Origin: Lysobacter_L cavernae
GTDB lineage: Bacteria > Pseudomonadota > Gammaproteobacteria > Xanthomonadales > Xanthomonadaceae
DNA: 64,000 nucleotides
Assembly: GCF_042648505.1 (NCBI RefSeq)
Contig: NZ_JBHRXK010000004.1
Span: 310,001-374,000, forward strand
Direction: 5' to 3'
This document shows positions 11,010-17,999 of this stretch, piece by piece. The position numbers were made by a program, and so were the translations under genes. A model generated the notes under the pieces. The model made no database searches, was not told the DNA's origin, and was given only the letters and a program-made list of their open reading frames with translations. Positions within the stretch are counted from its first letter, which is position 1; every line of letters starts with the position of its first letter.

Positions 11010-11820
11010 TTTGCCGCTAAGTGGCGAGCGCGTGATCGAGGCATCGTATCGTGATGATCCGGGGCGTTATGCCATCTACCTCTTGCACGTTGCCAGCTAC
11101 CGTTTCGCCGAGGCATACGCGAAGGGAAAGCGTGTGCTCGACCTTGGATGTGGAAGTGGATACGGTGCCGCGATGATGGCTGAAGTTGCGACCAGCGTTG
11201 TCGCTGTTGATATATCTGAAGACGCAATCCGGTTTGCGTCAGAGCAGCACGCCAAGCCGAATCTCGTGCATCGTGTGATACGGCCCGACGTGCCACTTCC
11301 ATTCGAGGATGGGGCTTTTGATACCGTTCTTTCATTTCAGGTGATCGAGCATGTACGTGATGATGTTGGATACCTCGCCGAGGCGCGGCGTGTTCTGCGT
11401 CCAGGAGGGGCTCTGATTGTCATCACGCCCAACCGTGCGGTTCGTCTGCTTCCATCGCAGCGCCCATGGAACCGTTGGCACCTGCGTGAGTACAACGCGG
11501 CGGGCCTGGCAAGGTTATTCCCGACGGGCGGATGCACACTGGACATGCGATTCATGAGGGCGGAGGGAGAAATCGCTCGTGTCGAACTCGCGCGCTACCG
11601 GAAGCTCAAATGGCTCACATTGCCGGCTACGCTGCCTGTTATCCCCAATGTGGTTAGAGTTTCGGCGCTCAATGCCATGCATGCGGTTTCCGCGGCCAAG
11701 CCCGTTGCTGCCAAGTCCACTGTGGAAGGTGGCTTCGGGATGGACGTTGACACGATCAGTATTGGCCACGACGAGTGCGACGCGCTCAATCTGGTCGCTA
11801 TTGCGCACGCTCTACTTTGA
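11002..11820 (+). CDS. Class I SAM-dependent methyltransferase
   Basis: The start at 11002 is chosen because a GGGGGGAGG ribosome-binding stretch precedes it by a few bases and because MSNLPLSGERV is a typical N-terminus; a longer frame from 10960 would run far into the upstream gene. The 272-residue protein has motif I VLDLGCGSGYGAAMMAE, the strand-2 acidic residue in VAVDISEDAI, and SFQVIEHVRDD. The family (Methyltransf_11) modifies sugars, lipids or quinones; the substrate here is unknown. A second, non-identical methyltransferase in the same block suggests a methylated glycan. Confidence 0.8.
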   Translation: MSNLPLSGERVIEASYRDDPGRYAIYLLHVASYRFAEAYAKGKRVLDLGCGSGYGAAMMAEVATSVVAVDISEDAIRFASEQHAKPNLVHRVIRPDVPLPFEDGAFDTVLSFQVIEHVRDDVGYLAEARRVLRPGGALIVITPNRAVRLLPSQRPWNRWHLREYNAAGLARLFPTGGCTLDMRFMRAEGEIARVELARYRKLKWLTLPATLPVIPNVVRVSALNAMHAVSAAKPVAAKSTVEGGFGMDVDTISIGHDECDALNLVAIAHALL

Positions 11821-11825
11821 CGCTG

Positions 11826-12995
11826 ATGGAATACTCAAGTCCCATCCGCGTACTTCGGGTGGCCGGCCTGCGGGCGCAGGGGGGCGGTTACCCGAATGCC
11901 AGCAGGACTCTGTCGATCTTGGATGCAGCAGGGGTGGATCTGGTCGATTGCGGCATGCCGCTTCCAAGGGGGTTGCATCTGTGGCGGCTGCGAACCCTCA
12001 GCCCCCTCGGACAGCTACGGCAGATGATCGGTATTGCCCTGGGTAATGCGGTCTGTTTGCTACGGATGATGCTGTCCTGGCGGGGGCGTGGAACTGCGGT
12101 GTATGTGCCATACCCTGCCATCTTCGTGCTTTGGATGCTCTCATGGCTGCCGCGTTCAATCCGGCCGCGCTGTATCGCAGATGCGTACATATCCATGTGG
12201 GATGCCAGCTTCCGCGACCGATCCGCCGGGGAAGGTGGCATTGTTGCGCGCATCGTTCGGGCGTTCGAGGCGCGTGCGCTGAGGGCCGCATCAGTCGTGC
12301 TCGTCGACACGGTGGCGAACAAACGTCATTTCGTCGAGGACTTTGAGGTCGACCCGGCGCGGGTCCATGCGTTCCCCCTGGCGATCGACGAGGCCAGGTT
12401 CCTCGCGATTCCAGCGGCAACGGACGATGGTGGGCGTGAGGTGCGTGTGCTGTTCGTCGGCACACTGATCCCACTCCACGGCGTTGACAAGATTCTCGCG
12501 GCAGCAAAAGAGTTGGCCGGCACACATCCTCGTGTGCGATTCCGCATTATCGGTGATGGGCAACTGGGCACGATGATCGAGCGATTCATTGCCGATCATC
12601 CGCGGGCCAAACTTGAGTGGATTCGTGAATGGTGCGACTTGGGGCGCATCGCCGAGGAGATTGCGCAGGCCGACATCTGCCTGGGGGTGTTCGGGGGGGG
12701 GGGCAAGGCCGCGCGAGTGCTTCCGTTCAAGCTCTACATGTATTTCGCCGGCGGGAGGCCGGTCATCAGCCAGGAGAAATTGTCGGTACCCGATGGTGCC
12801 CCCTTGCCTCCGGTCATTGCCGTCGACCCTTCAGTGTGTGGGAGCATTGGAGACGCGATTGTTCGACTCATCGAACAGGGAGCTCCCGCGCGTCATGAAA
12901 TGGGTCGGCAGGCGCGCGAGTACTACAAAGCCTGGTTGAGCAATACAGAGGTGCTTCATCGTTGGGAGAGTCTGCAAGCTGATCGCACCAGCTAG
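11826..12995 (+). CDS. GT4-like glycosyltransferase (group 1) containing a poly-G tract
   Basis: The 389-residue protein is a GT-B fold glycosyltransferase: a C-terminal Rossmann domain with VRVLFVGTLIPLHGVDKIL, FRIIGDGQLG, and CLGVFGGGGKAARVLPFKLY (about residues 286-305), the usual nucleotide-sugar site with a KxxxxLPxK pattern. The start at 11826 is taken from the conserved MEYSSPIRVLRV start; the upstream extension overlaps the methyltransferase. The codons for the GGGG motif form an uninterrupted run of eleven G at 12693-12703. It is the last gene of the glycan block and overlaps the convergent gene by four bases. Confidence 0.82.
   Translation: MEYSSPIRVLRVAGLRAQGGGYPNASRTLSILDAAGVDLVDCGMPLPRGLHLWRLRTLSPLGQLRQMIGIALGNAVCLLRMMLSWRGRGTAVYVPYPAIFVLWMLSWLPRSIRPRCIADAYISMWDASFRDRSAGEGGIVARIVRAFEARALRAASVVLVDTVANKRHFVEDFEVDPARVHAFPLAIDEARFLAIPAATDDGGREVRVLFVGTLIPLHGVDKILAAAKELAGTHPRVRFRIIGDGQLGTMIERFIADHPRAKLEWIREWCDLGRIAEEIAQADICLGVFGGGGKAARVLPFKLYMYFAGGRPVISQEKLSVPDGAPLPPVIAVDPSVCGSIGDAIVRLIEQGAPARHEMGRQAREYYKAWLSNTEVLHRWESLQADRTS
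12693..12703 (+). repeat. Homopolymeric tract of eleven G inside a glycosyltransferase gene
   Basis: Eleven consecutive G fall in the codons of a conserved glycine-rich motif. A change of one base would shift the frame for the last third of the protein. Tracts of this length are the classic substrate for slipped-strand phase variation in surface-glycan genes of Campylobacter, Neisseria and others; whether it varies here is unknown. Confidence 0.9.
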
Positions 12996-14836
12996 GGAGA
13001 AGTGGGAGCTTGCATCAGCCCCAATTGCTGCGCGCGCGCATGCACCGCCTCTGCTTCTCGGTGTCGTCCGTCCATCACCAATGCTGCCACGAGCGCGGCC
13101 GCGTACTGTGCATCAGCGTGGTCCACTGCCCTGACGAACATGATATCCGCGAGTTCCTGGTCACCCAGGTGGGTGAGGGCGTAGTTGGCATACTGCACAT
13201 AGAACTGCGGAGGCATCTCGCGACGCCTCAGCATGGTCGAGTAAGCTTCTGAGAGGCGTTGATCGTCCAGCTCAATGCCTTCGTATCGCTGTTTCATCAA
13301 GCCGGCGACGGCACTGATCTCCTGCGAGCCGATGGGGCGGGTGGCGAGCTTGTGGATCAGTTGCTGCCACCAGCGATCCTCGACCGGCTCACCAGTGGTG
13401 GCAGCCATGATGATCAGCCCTTGCTCGAGGAGCGGCGATGCGTTTGGTAACTTGGCGCCGCGCTCGAACTCATCGCGCGCAAGCAAGAAGAAGCGGGATT
13501 TGGGATCGCCTTCGGAAAGATTCAGGTACTCCGTTCCCAAGTCGCTACTTGCGCGTGGAGATTCGGGCGAGCGAGCCACGAAATCCAGCGCAAGATGCAA
13601 GGGGTTACCCCAGGCCGCGGAGCGGATTACGGTCAAGCCAATGGATGCAACCAGGACCGCGCCGATAGCCACATGCTTGATGGTCGGGCCATCGCGGGAG
13701 GGGATGCGTCGAATGACATCCGCGCACGCCAAGAGTACGCCCAGGAGAGCGAAGTAGTTGCGGTGCTCGAACGCGAGTTCCAGGTTGAAGACATTGCTGG
13801 TAATGAGGTGCGCGCCAAGGAACCAAAGTATTCCGAGAGAGAAGAGTGGTGCGCGCTTGCGCATGACCCATGCGCCCAAGCTCAGTGCTAGCAGGAGCAT
13901 CGCGCCGAACAGCGTGCTAAGCGGGCTGATGAGGCTGTGCGAGGGGACAAGCGTATCGTAGTAGAACTTCAGGCTCGAGGGCAGTGGCAGAAGAATCTGA
14001 CCCATATACATGGGCAGGATGCGGAACTGGGTCAGTACGCGCTCGTAGGTATTGAAGTCGCGGTTGATGAAGGCATCAGCCGATGAAAAATGTGGAATGA
14101 CGACAAAAAGGAAGAGCAGCACGGCAGCCGTCGCACCGGTGCCGTATCCCAACTGGAGTACACGGGTCATGCGTTTTGAGGCTGCGCCGAAGTGCAGGAT
14201 TGTCAGTTCGAGAGCCAATGTGTATGCCGGCAGGAGTGCGGCTGTTTCCTTGCTGGACAGGCCCGCCAGCATAAGCACGCCAGTAGCTGCGATCCATGGC
14301 CACCCGTTGAGGCCCGCAATTTGACGCTCGCGTCCATGCAGATAGCAGATCAGGCCCAGAACCACGAAGGTCAGCGAGAGGGTTTCCATGCGCTGCACGA
14401 TGTACAGCGCGGAGGACACCTGCATGGGGTGAACCGACCACAACAGGGCCACACAGAACGCCCCGATCAGATTCCTCCTGGACCGCCCCCATGCCATGGA
14501 GAGTAGGCGTGTAGTTAGCCAGAAGACCAGCAGTGCGTTAAATGCATGCACCAGCAGCCCGGAGAGCTTGAAACCCCATGGGTCCTTGCCATGCATAGCG
14601 TGGTCGAGCGCGAAGGAAATCGTGGCCAGCGGCCGGCCGTATCCGCCGGCGTCATAGGACTTGGCCGCTGTCCGGATCGCAGCAAGGTCGAGCCGTTCCG
14701 GTTGCACGCGCGGATTGGTGACGATGTTCGGGTAGTCGTCCAGCAGGAACCCGCCGCTCAGGCCGGGCCAGTAGGCCAGCAGCGTGATAATCAGCAACGC
14801 CAAGGAAAGCAGCAGTTCGTTACGGTACTTCGGCAT
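12992..14836 (-). CDS. GT-C-like polytopic membrane protein (TMTC/PMT-like), candidate pilin glycosyltransferase
   Basis: A 614-residue membrane protein with about ten hydrophobic segments in the first 430 residues and a soluble alpha-helical, TPR-like C-terminal domain. Its first loop holds GGFLLDDYPNI, the acidic DD motif placement of GT-C enzymes such as protein O-mannosyltransferases, and HPMQVSSALYIVQRMETLS is the motif of bacterial TMTC-like proteins. GT-C enzymes take sugars from polyprenyl-phosphate donors on the periplasmic side. It lies directly downstream of the two pilins in the same direction, as pilin oligosaccharyltransferases do in Pseudomonas. Role in pilin glycosylation is inferred. 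Confidence 0.6.
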   Translation of the reverse strand: MPKYRNELLLSLALLIITLLAYWPGLSGGFLLDDYPNIVTNPRVQPERLDLAAIRTAAKSYDAGGYGRPLATISFALDHAMHGKDPWGFKLSGLLVHAFNALLVFWLTTRLLSMAWGRSRRNLIGAFCVALLWSVHPMQVSSALYIVQRMETLSLTFVVLGLICYLHGRERQIAGLNGWPWIAATGVLMLAGLSSKETAALLPAYTLALELTILHFGAASKRMTRVLQLGYGTGATAAVLLFLFVVIPHFSSADAFINRDFNTYERVLTQFRILPMYMGQILLPLPSSLKFYYDTLVPSHSLISPLSTLFGAMLLLALSLGAWVMRKRAPLFSLGILWFLGAHLITSNVFNLELAFEHRNYFALLGVLLACADVIRRIPSRDGPTIKHVAIGAVLVASIGLTVIRSAAWGNPLHLALDFVARSPESPRASSDLGTEYLNLSEGDPKSRFFLLARDEFERGAKLPNASPLLEQGLIIMAATTGEPVEDRWWQQLIHKLATRPIGSQEISAVAGLMKQRYEGIELDDQRLSEAYSTMLRRREMPPQFYVQYANYALTHLGDQELADIMFVRAVDHADAQYAAALVAALVMDGRHREAEAVHARAQQLGLMQAPTSP

Positions 14837-14895
14837 GACGATGAAAATCGACTCCCCGGGCCCGGGTGCCCGGGCCGCTACAAAATACGTGTGTT

Positions 14896-15300
14896 TCAGC
14901 TGCAGCCATCCGGCCGGTATTTGGTCGGAATCGAGGCATCCATCCTGCAGCCCCAGGCGCCACTGCCGTTACGCGCGATTTCAATCGTCTTTCCGGATAT
15001 CCTCGGATTGCCCTTGAGCGCGCAGCGGATGTAACCGGTAGCACCCGGCGTCATCTTGATCTCGCATCGTGGCGTGGACTTTTGCAGGCCAATTTCTTCG
15101 ACGTTGAAAGTCGTCCGGCTGTTGGCCACGACCTGGGTCTCGAACGTCGAGCGCCCGCCGCTGATCTCCGACAGGCCTGCCGTGACCTGGCTGCGAATGG
15201 CGTAGTCCTGGTAAGCCGGCAGAGCGATCGCGGCCAGGATGCTGATGATCGCCACCACGATCATCAGTTCGATGAGAGTAAAGCCCTTATTGTCGCGCAT
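14896..15300 (-). CDS. Type IVa pilin, second copy, ending in Cys-Ser
   Basis: A 134-residue prepilin: short leader MRDNKG, then the methylated Phe and helix FTLIELMIVVAIISILAAIA with Glu5, followed by YQDYAIRSQVTAGL. Four cysteines are present in the C-terminal half, including the last pair that makes the D-loop, and the protein ends PDGCS. The start at 15300 is set by the leader and by AGGGGGC upstream on the minus strand; a 9-residue extension is possible but not leader-like. In Pseudomonas group I pilins a C-terminal Ser is the glycan site; that parallel is inference. PilD is the processing enzyme. Confidence 0.92.
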   Translation of the reverse strand: MRDNKGFTLIELMIVVAIISILAAIALPAYQDYAIRSQVTAGLSEISGGRSTFETQVVANSRTTFNVEEIGLQKSTPRCEIKMTPGATGYIRCALKGNPRISGKTIEIARNGSGAWGCRMDASIPTKYRPDGCS

Positions 15301-15377
15301 GTCTGCCCCCTGCAGAGTCCTTAGCATTTAGCAAGCACTTTTCATGCCAACGCGTGCCGTGACAGACGCATAAAAAA

Positions 15378-15401
15378 AGAGGAGCGGTTGCCCGCTCCTC
15401 T
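15378..15401 (-). terminator. Rho-independent terminator after pilA
   Basis: A perfect 10-base stem (AGAGGAGCGG / CCGCTCCTCT) with loop TTGC on the plus strand. Read on the minus strand it is followed by seven T (15372-15378 region). It lies 25 bases past the pilA stop, so it should cap the major pilin transcript and separate it from the second pilin. Confidence 0.92.
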
Positions 15402-15425
15402 CTTCATGCGACATTTTGCCGGCTA

Positions 15426-15845
15426 TTACTTCGTGCAGCCGTTCGGCAGGTACTTGTCTTCGAGGCCCGGCACCGAGCACTTCCACTCGCCACTGTTGTT
15501 GCGGGTCAAGGTGACAACCTTGCCCACGACCTTCGGGTTGCCCAGCAGGGTGCACTTGATGGTGCCGGTCGCGTTTCCGGCCACTTCGACACCCGGGGTC
15601 GGGTTGCATCGAGTGGTGCTGGCCTGCAGGCCAACCGAGGCAGGGCCGGAGAACTGGGTCGAGCCGCGGTTGATCTTCTCTTCAAACGCCGTCACGCCGC
15701 CACGGACGTCGGCCAGGCCGGCGGTGACCTGCGAGCGGGCCACGTAGTCCTGGTAAGCCGGCAGCGCGATGGCGGCCAGGATGGCGATGATCGCGACGAC
15801 GATCATCAGTTCGATCAGGGTGAAGCCTTGCTGGTTGTTCTTCAT
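15426..15845 (-). CDS. pilA: Type IVa major pilin PilA
   Basis: A 139-residue prepilin with leader MKNNQQG and mature start FTLIELMIVVAIIAILAAIA, Glu5 present, then LPAYQDYVARSQVTAGL. Four cysteines in the C-terminal domain, the last two enclosing the D-loop (KCSVPGLEDKYLPNGC), and C-terminus CTK. The start is at 15845 because it gives a canonical leader and is preceded by AGGGG; the open frame continues upstream through untranslated leader. A strong terminator and a sigma-54 promoter bracket it, as expected for a highly expressed PilR-controlled monomer. Paralogue of the pilin at 14896-15300. Confidence 0.95.
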   Translation of the reverse strand: MKNNQQGFTLIELMIVVAIIAILAAIALPAYQDYVARSQVTAGLADVRGGVTAFEEKINRGSTQFSGPASVGLQASTTRCNPTPGVEVAGNATGTIKCTLLGNPKVVGKVVTLTRNNSGEWKCSVPGLEDKYLPNGCTK

Positions 15846-15940
15846 GGTGTTTCCCCTAGGAGTGTTGAACTTCACGTGCCTGCGGGCCGGCTTTCCGGTC
15901 CTCGGGCTGCCGTGCTCGCTGCACGTGCAGGAAAGTACAC

Positions 15941-15955
15941 GCATAAGGCGTGCCA
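15941..15955 (-). promoter_or_regulatory. Sigma-54 (RpoN) -24/-12 promoter of pilA
   Basis: On the minus strand the bases read TGGCACGCCTTATGC. This matches TGGCACG-N4-TTGC except one base, with the invariant GG and GC separated by exactly ten bases. The predicted transcript start is about 85 bases before the pilA ATG. PilR, a sigma-54 activator encoded just upstream, is the expected regulator. Confidence 0.82.
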
Positions 15956-15956
15956 A

Positions 15957-16517
15957 GCGTGCTTTCCGTGAATACGTTTTCTGAACTGGCGAGCCGATCA
16001 CGCTAAGTGTCAATTCCGGACGGGGTCGCAGTGACGCTTTGGGTCATGTTTAAAAAGTTGATGTGACGCTGTTCGTCACCATTGGGCGGGCGCAGTGATC
16101 AAGGCAATCAACCATGCCTGGGGCTGATTGGCGAGCTTCTCACGCTGCGGCCTCAAGGGGTTCCCGATCGGAACGATCGGCCCAGGTGACAATCAAGTGG
16201 CCGCCTGAGCTTTGTTACTTCCGGAGTCTTTGGAGCAGGCTCGAAACAACGGCTCGGTTGTATGTCGCTATCGCGTGGATAGGGGCGGGAGCCGCGTCTT
16301 TGCTTTCAAGGGATCAATTCGCTGGATCTTCGATCCCCAGCCATCGGGCATAGCCCGATGGCGCTCAACGCCGCGCGAGCCAATGGTCTGCAGGCAGCGA
16401 CGCATCGCTCCCGCCTTCGCGGGCATGACGAGCAAAACCCAGCGAAGGCAAAAGCTCTCATCGTTACCCGCCACCCTGGATACCCGTTGGGCGTCGCGAG
16501 CGAGAAGAAGTGAAGCC
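15957..16517. other. Non-coding stretch between pilA promoter and pilR
   Basis: About 560 bases with no supportable gene or tRNA. It holds a perfect hairpin at 16341-16361 (CCATCGGGC / GCCCGATGG, loop ATA) and half of a dispersed element with CCCGCCTTCGCGGG near 16410. PilR binding sites are expected between here and the promoter but cannot be picked out by eye. Confidence 0.6.
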
Positions 16518-17927
16518 TCAATCGATGCCGAGCTTCTTCAGCTTGTACCGCAGCGCGCGGAAGGTGATGCCCAGCGCCGCCGCGGTGCGGGTCTTGTTGT
16601 AGCGGTTTTCCTGCAGGGCCTGCTGGATGGCGGCGCGCTCGATCTCCTCGATGTACGAGGGCAGCGGGCTGCTGGCGGTGTCGCGCGGGTTGAGGGTGCG
16701 CGGGTCGATGGTGGCCGGGTTGGTGGCGGCTTGGGCGGCCGGGGCAATAGGCTGTGCCGCGCTGGCGAGCCGCGGCAGGCGCAGGTCGCTGGCGCTGAGG
16801 CGGTCGTCCTCGGCCATGGCCAGGGCGCGTTCGAGGATGTTCTCGAGCTCGCGCACGTTGCCGGGGAAGGCGTAGCCGCGCAGCGCTTCGACTGCGTCCT
16901 CGCCCAAGCGCGGCACGGCGCGGCCCTGGTGGCCGGCGAGGCGTTCGAGGATCTTGGCCGACAGGCCGGGCAGGTCGTCGAGGCGCTCGCGCAGCGGTGG
17001 CACGCGCAGCTCGATGACGTTGATGCGGTAGTACAAGTCCTGGCGGAAGCGTCCTTCGGCGACCAGCGCGGCCAGATCCTTGTGGGTGGCCGAGAGGATG
17101 CGCACGTCGACCGTGACCTCGGCGTTGGCGCCGACCGGGCGGATCGATTTTTCCTGGATCGCGCGCAGCAGCTTGACCTGCATCGCCAGCGGCAGCTCGG
17201 CGATCTCGTCGAGGAACAAGGTGCCGCCATCGGCGGTCTGGAACAGGCCGGGCTTGTCGACGTGGGCGCCGGTGAAGCTGCCCTTCTTGTGGCCGAAGAA
17301 CTCGCTTTCCATCAGCTCGGCCGGGATCGCGCCGCAGTTGACCGGCACGAACGGGCCGCCGGCGCGACCGCCTTCGGCGTGGATGGTGCGGGCGACCAGC
17401 TCCTTGCCGACGCCGGATTCGCCGGCGATGTAGACCGGCGCCTGGCTGCGTGCGACCTTGGCGATGGTCTGGCGCAACTGCGTCATCGCCGGCGATTGCC
17501 CGTACAGGCGCGAGGCGACGGTGTCGGTCGGGGCTGGGCCGTTGCTGCGGCGGCCCTCGTTCAATTCCAGGGCGTGGCGCACCAGGTCGCGCAGCACGGC
17601 CAGGTCGACGGGCTTGGCGACAAAGTCGAACGCCCCGGCCTTGAGTGCATCCACCGCGGCCTCGACGTTGCCGAAGGCGGTGATCATCGCGACCGGGGTG
17701 TTGGGATGCTTCTGGCTGATCTCGGCGACCAGGTCCATGCCCGAGCCATCCGGCAGGCGCATGTCGGTGAGGCAAAGGTCATAGCGATTGCGGACGAGCT
17801 GGCTGCGCGCTTCCGCCACCGTGGAGGCGGTGTCGCAACGCAGGCCCATCCGTCCCAAGGTCATGACGAGCAGTTCGCGAATGTCGCGTTCGTCGTCGAC
17901 CACCAATGCACTGCGTGTTTCGGCCAT
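16518..17927 (-). CDS. pilR: Two-component response regulator PilR (NtrC family)
   Basis: A 469-residue sigma-54 activator. Residues 1-120 are a receiver domain, phospho-acceptor Asp in CLTDMRLPDGSG. The AAA+ domain has Walker A GESGVGKE, the sigma-54 contact loop GSFTGA (the more common form is GAFTGA), and Walker B GGTLFLDEIAELPL. The C-terminal Fis-type helix-turn-helix ends NKTRTAAALGITFRALRYKL. With PilS it activates pilA transcription; the sigma-54 promoter at 15941-15955 is its likely target. It is downstream of pilS with a 72-base gap. Confidence 0.96.
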   Translation of the reverse strand: MAETRSALVVDDERDIRELLVMTLGRMGLRCDTASTVAEARSQLVRNRYDLCLTDMRLPDGSGMDLVAEISQKHPNTPVAMITAFGNVEAAVDALKAGAFDFVAKPVDLAVLRDLVRHALELNEGRRSNGPAPTDTVASRLYGQSPAMTQLRQTIAKVARSQAPVYIAGESGVGKELVARTIHAEGGRAGGPFVPVNCGAIPAELMESEFFGHKKGSFTGAHVDKPGLFQTADGGTLFLDEIAELPLAMQVKLLRAIQEKSIRPVGANAEVTVDVRILSATHKDLAALVAEGRFRQDLYYRINVIELRVPPLRERLDDLPGLSAKILERLAGHQGRAVPRLGEDAVEALRGYAFPGNVRELENILERALAMAEDDRLSASDLRLPRLASAAQPIAPAAQAATNPATIDPRTLNPRDTASSPLPSYIEEIERAAIQQALQENRYNKTRTAAALGITFRALRYKLKKLGID

Positions 17928-17999
17928 GCTTCCCTCCGGCCTTCACGATAACTTAAGGTTGCATCACGCGCCAAGCGCGCTGCGCGCGCGTGCACGCAT

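Noticed and set aside
15345..15360. Possible sigma-54 promoter for the second pilin
   Set aside because: GGCACG and GGC are present but spaced nine instead of ten bases, and the -12 element is poor.
16341..16361. Perfect hairpin in the pilA-pilR gap considered as pilR terminator
   Set aside because: It lies over 150 bases past the pilR stop and has no T-run on the minus strand.
16212..17951. 579-codon plus-strand open frame opposite pilR
   Set aside because: Shadow of pilR; begins in repeat-containing intergenic DNA.
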